NCBI GenBank assembly: GCA_902810755.1
Contig: CADDYT010000091.1
Span: 1-24,498 of the forward strand
DNA: 24,498 nucleotides
Direction of reading: 5' to 3'
Origin: Chloroflexota bacterium
GTDB taxonomy: Bacteria; Chloroflexota; Ktedonobacteria; Ktedonobacterales; Ktedonobacteraceae
Within the stretch, counting starts at the first letter, position 1; every line of letters starts with the position of its first letter. The notes beneath the pieces were generated by a model, which did not search any database, was not told the origin of the DNA, and was given only the letters and a program-made list of their open reading frames with translations. Below are positions 22,142-24,498 of the stretch, one piece after another. The translations under genes were made by a program, and so were the position numbers.

Positions 22142-23812
22142 ATGAGCAAGCGAGATGCCACAGATAAAGCGCCTGAAAAGTCCGGTCTTCCGGCTACGCT
22201 GATCGAGGTGCAGGTGCAGCAGGCACATCGTCATTGCCCCCTCTATAGCTGGGACCGGGAGGCCGCGTGTTTGCGCGTGACGGGAATGCAGCAGGCGGAG
22301 CGAGGATTACCGGCTGATGTGGCGACCGTACAGCTTGAGGGGCAGGTACAGGTGCCGGTGCTGCTGCCAGCGGCGTGCAGTTTTGCGCCGGGTAGCCGCC
22401 TGCAGGCTCGCCTGCTCGGCGCGCTGGGCAAACCTGCCATGACGGAGCAGGCATTGCCCACAGACGGCTGGGTACTTGTAGCGGTGGCCGAGGTCGATTC
22501 CTCTTTTACCGCCTGCGCCTCTCTGAGCATGCTGCCACGCGAGCAGCTTGAGGCATTGAAAACCTATGTCGGGCGCAGGTTGCAGGAAGAGGTGCAGGCC
22601 GGGGAAATTCGGTGTGTTGAGGCTGACGAGGCGGCCAGATTGCTGCGCGAGACCCGGGTGGCCTTGAAGCGCAGACAACGGGCAAAGCCAAAGGAGTGGG
22701 GCTGGCAGAAACGCGAACGCGAGGAGGAAGAGAGGCCGGTGGCATGGCGGGCCGTGGAAGGTCTCTCCCAGGCGCTGCGCCTGCAACTGCTGCGGGACAG
22801 GGCGCTGCAAGAGGATGAGAACGGGCCGCACGCGCAGGCCGAACACCTGATCCGCTTTGTTCCCCAACGTTTTCAGGACGCCCTGAGCGCGCTGCTGCTT
22901 GACGATGAGCGATTGCTGGCTTTCATCGAACGGCCCCTGTTGCGCCATCGCAGCGGCTGGCTGGGCCTACAACGCTGGCGCTCCAATGAAGGCCTCTTGC
23001 TGCTCACAGATCGGCAAATCCTCTGGCTCAGAGATTTTCTCACTCCCGGCTCCAACTTCCTGCCCGGCGGCTATATTGCCCACAGCGCGCCCCTGGAACG
23101 CTTGCAGAGCGTGAGCGTGCTGCAACCGGGGCCAGCGCCGCGCGAATGGGTGAACCGGCTGGAAGCGAAAGAGTCGCCCTATCTGCGGCTGGTGCTGGAG
23201 GTTGCCAGTGAGACGGGTCAGGAAGACTTCGTCATCGAGTTTCCACACGAGGTCGAGGCGGAGAAAGCACTGGCGCGCTTGCAGCCCATGTTCCAGGCAT
23301 TTCTGCCCTCTCAGGATGGAGCGCACGACCGCCGCGTTCGTCGCCTGCCGCAGGTCGAGATGTGGCTGCCTCGCGGGGCCGAGGCCGAACGGCTGGCAGG
23401 GCTGGGCGGTCTGGTGCGCCCGGAGATTGCCGCACGGCTTGAACAGCGGCTCTCACAGGAGCTGGCAAAGCGGGGCGAGGAACGGCTCGTCTCCACGCTG
23501 GTTCCGGCGCTGGAAGACTTCAAGAGTCCGGCGCGGCTGGTTGCCCTCACGCGACAGGCGTTGCTCGTGCTTGACGATACCGGCGGCAGGTTCTCTCCCT
23601 CGGAAGAAACTACGCGACGCTATGCTCTCTCAACCATCTCCTCGGCACAGTTATCCTACTCCCTGCTGGGATCGAGCCTGAGCATCTTTGTTCCGCAGGC
23701 CGATGGCGCCGTTGAGCAGCAGAGAATCCCCTTTCACAGTCCGGCCATCGTCTGGTTTGTCCCGCTATTCACGCGCCTGCGCCTCCTGCTCAGCGAACCT
23801 TATGTACGGTGA
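22142..23812 (+). CDS. Degenerate pyrophosphatase-like domain fused to two PH-like domains
   Basis: 556-aa protein. By eye, residues about 17-178 align along their length with family I inorganic pyrophosphatase: LPADVATV with the P-x-N-Y-G-Y region, VPVLLPAACSFAPGS with the D-V-L-V...PGS region, TDGWVLVAV with E-D-A-K-L-V-A-V, and LPREQLEALKTYV with the late helix. Most catalytic positions appear lost: the DGDPVD block reads EGQVQV (66-71). Residues about 180-235 are a charged helical linker. About 245-385 and 405-550 look like two PH/GRAM-like domains (LLLTDRQILWLR; VALTRQALLVLDD). No signal peptide. Family I assignment is by eye and moderate; function unknown, possibly a fluoride-, phosphate- or lipid-linked regulator. 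First gene after riboswitch 5. Confidence 0.65.
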   Translation: MSKRDATDKAPEKSGLPATLIEVQVQQAHRHCPLYSWDREAACLRVTGMQQAERGLPADVATVQLEGQVQVPVLLPAACSFAPGSRLQARLLGALGKPAMTEQALPTDGWVLVAVAEVDSSFTACASLSMLPREQLEALKTYVGRRLQEEVQAGEIRCVEADEAARLLRETRVALKRRQRAKPKEWGWQKREREEEERPVAWRAVEGLSQALRLQLLRDRALQEDENGPHAQAEHLIRFVPQRFQDALSALLLDDERLLAFIERPLLRHRSGWLGLQRWRSNEGLLLLTDRQILWLRDFLTPGSNFLPGGYIAHSAPLERLQSVSVLQPGPAPREWVNRLEAKESPYLRLVLEVASETGQEDFVIEFPHEVEAEKALARLQPMFQAFLPSQDGAHDRRVRRLPQVEMWLPRGAEAERLAGLGGLVRPEIAARLEQRLSQELAKRGEERLVSTLVPALEDFKSPARLVALTRQALLVLDDTGGRFSPSEETTRRYALSTISSAQLSYSLLGSSLSIFVPQADGAVEQQRIPFHSPAIVWFVPLFTRLRLLLSEPYVR

Positions 23813-23845
23813 ATACACCTGTTTTTTGAGAAAGAGTATTCCATT

Positions 23846-24319
23846 ATGGCAGAGAACAAAGATCGGACAGCACAGCAACTGCCAACGGCAAAGCTGCTCA
23901 ATGCCAATCATCGCAGAGTGCTGGCGGTGACGTTGCGGCGCGTTGAACTGGCCGTCTGGCGGCTGGAAGAGCGCCTTGCCGGGATGGAGACGCTCCCTCA
24001 ACTCGCGCTCACCCGCTTCACGAACCCGCCCGATGCCGCGCAGCGAACGGCGCTTTTACAACTGACGCACCAGATACGCGAGGAGATCGCGCAACTGGCG
24101 GCAGATTTCGACCTGCCGGTAACGGAAGAGGATATGCAGCGCGGCATGATGGCCGAGTTCTCGCTGCTCTGGTGCGATCTGGAAGATGCGCGACCGCAGA
24201 AACTGAGCGGCTATGGCGTCGTTCACCCCCAGGCGTACCCCGCGCTTGATCCACCTATCCAGCGTCTGATACAATTGGTGCTGCTGATCGACGCAGTGGC
24301 GCAGGGGCGGCAAGCATAA
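23846..24319 (+). CDS. Small helical protein of unknown function
   Basis: 157-aa protein that I do not recognise. It is predicted mostly helical by eye: two long amphipathic stretches (RVLAVTLRRVELAVWRLEERL and AALLQLTHQIREEI-like), an acidic middle (VTEEDMQRG) and a hydrophobic end (PIQRLIQLVLLIDAVA). It has one cysteine and no membrane segment or signal peptide. It lies 33 nt after the pyrophosphatase-like gene, so it is probably co-transcribed from riboswitch 5. The ribosome binding site is weak (GAAAGAG about 10 nt upstream). The coding region is in good frame with its neighbour in base composition. Confidence 0.75.
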   Translation: MAENKDRTAQQLPTAKLLNANHRRVLAVTLRRVELAVWRLEERLAGMETLPQLALTRFTNPPDAAQRTALLQLTHQIREEIAQLAADFDLPVTEEDMQRGMMAEFSLLWCDLEDARPQKLSGYGVVHPQAYPALDPPIQRLIQLVLLIDAVAQGRQA

Positions 24320-24348
24320 GCGTTAACGGAAGCCAGTGCGAGCCCGAC

Positions 24349-24498
24349 GCAGGCCACCCGCAGGGATGGCCCTACTCTAGACGAAGCGGTCGTGCTACTG
24401 GTGGAGGGGCCGTATATAGTAGGGCCACCCCTGGCGGCTGGCCTGCGGCGGCCTTCAGATAACGCTTCTGGGGCCACCCCTGGCGGCTGGCCTGCGGC
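24349..24498. repeat. GGCCACCC palindromic repeats (right edge)
   Basis: Three units: an inverted-orientation one near 24352-24376 (GGCCACCCGCAGGGATGGCC), and two direct ones beginning at 24423 and 24472 (GGCCACCCCTGGCGGCTGGCC). The last is preceded by AACGCTTCTG as at 49. Right-hand copies carry GGCTGGCC where left-hand ones have GGGTGGCC, breaking one stem pair. No gene is seen after 24319. Confidence 0.7.

Noticed and set aside
24349..24378. Terminator after the last gene
   Set aside because: The hairpin has no T-run on either side and matches the dispersed repeat family.

Overview
The window (about 60% GC, densely coded) looks like chromosomal DNA of a filamentous, spore-forming Chloroflexota bacterium of the Ktedonobacteria type. 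That placement is an inference from overall gene style: a seven-bladed WD40 protein, Usp-CBS fusions, Cys-rich orphan proteins and short GGCCACCC palindromes between genes. No marker gene in the window proves it.

The central observation is five copies of one structured leader RNA. Each is a short P1 hairpin with loop AUGARGCU, a P2 hairpin, a U(A/G)AU(A/G) strand and a pseudoknot-forming RGCYUC strand, and each runs into an intrinsic terminator that reuses the pseudoknot strand. This is the fluoride riboswitch (crcB motif) with an ON-type terminator platform. The copies are at 250-332 (+), 11697-11780 (+), 12494-12578 (+), 21793-21875 (-) and 22010-22096 (+). Each has its own sigma-70-like promoter just upstream, so nearly the whole window reads as a fluoride-responsive gene island.

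Layout: (1) Riboswitch 1 leads a ten-gene operon (467-11647). Seven genes encode a complex I / group 4 hydrogenase-like membrane complex (HyfC, E, F, G, H, I, B-like). Its large subunit has lost all four NiFe-ligating cysteines, so it is an energy-converting hydrogenase-related (Ehr) complex and not a hydrogenase. Three genes follow: a Usp-Usp-CBS protein, a DUF2180-like zinc protein and a WD40 propeller. (2) Riboswitch 2 leads a single Cys-rich orphan gene (11820-12431). (3) Riboswitch 3 leads a dynamin-like GTPase carrying two C-x2-C/C-x2-H modules and two MutS-like ATPases (12603-17480). (4) An MgtC/SapB-family membrane gene (17598-18341) has its own promoter region with four 11-bp-spaced TTAACA repeats resembling a PhoP/PhoB box. 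(5) On the minus strand, riboswitch 4 leads a DUF58 protein, a DUF4129-like multi-spanning membrane protein and a HAD 'soluble P-type ATPase' phosphatase (21710 down to 18353). (6) Riboswitch 5, divergent from riboswitch 4, leads a protein with what appears to be a degenerate family I pyrophosphatase domain fused to two PH-like domains, and then a small helical protein (22142-24319).

How they may work together (inference): cytoplasmic fluoride, which enters as HF and also delivers protons, would raise transcription of an ion-translocating Ehr complex, stress sensors (Usp/CBS), DNA- or nucleic-acid-acting MutS-like ATPases, a membrane-remodelling-type GTPase and phosphoryl-transfer-related proteins. 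No recognised fluoride exporter (Fluc/CrcB or CLC-F) is encoded in the window. GGCCACCC palindromic repeats lie at both ends.
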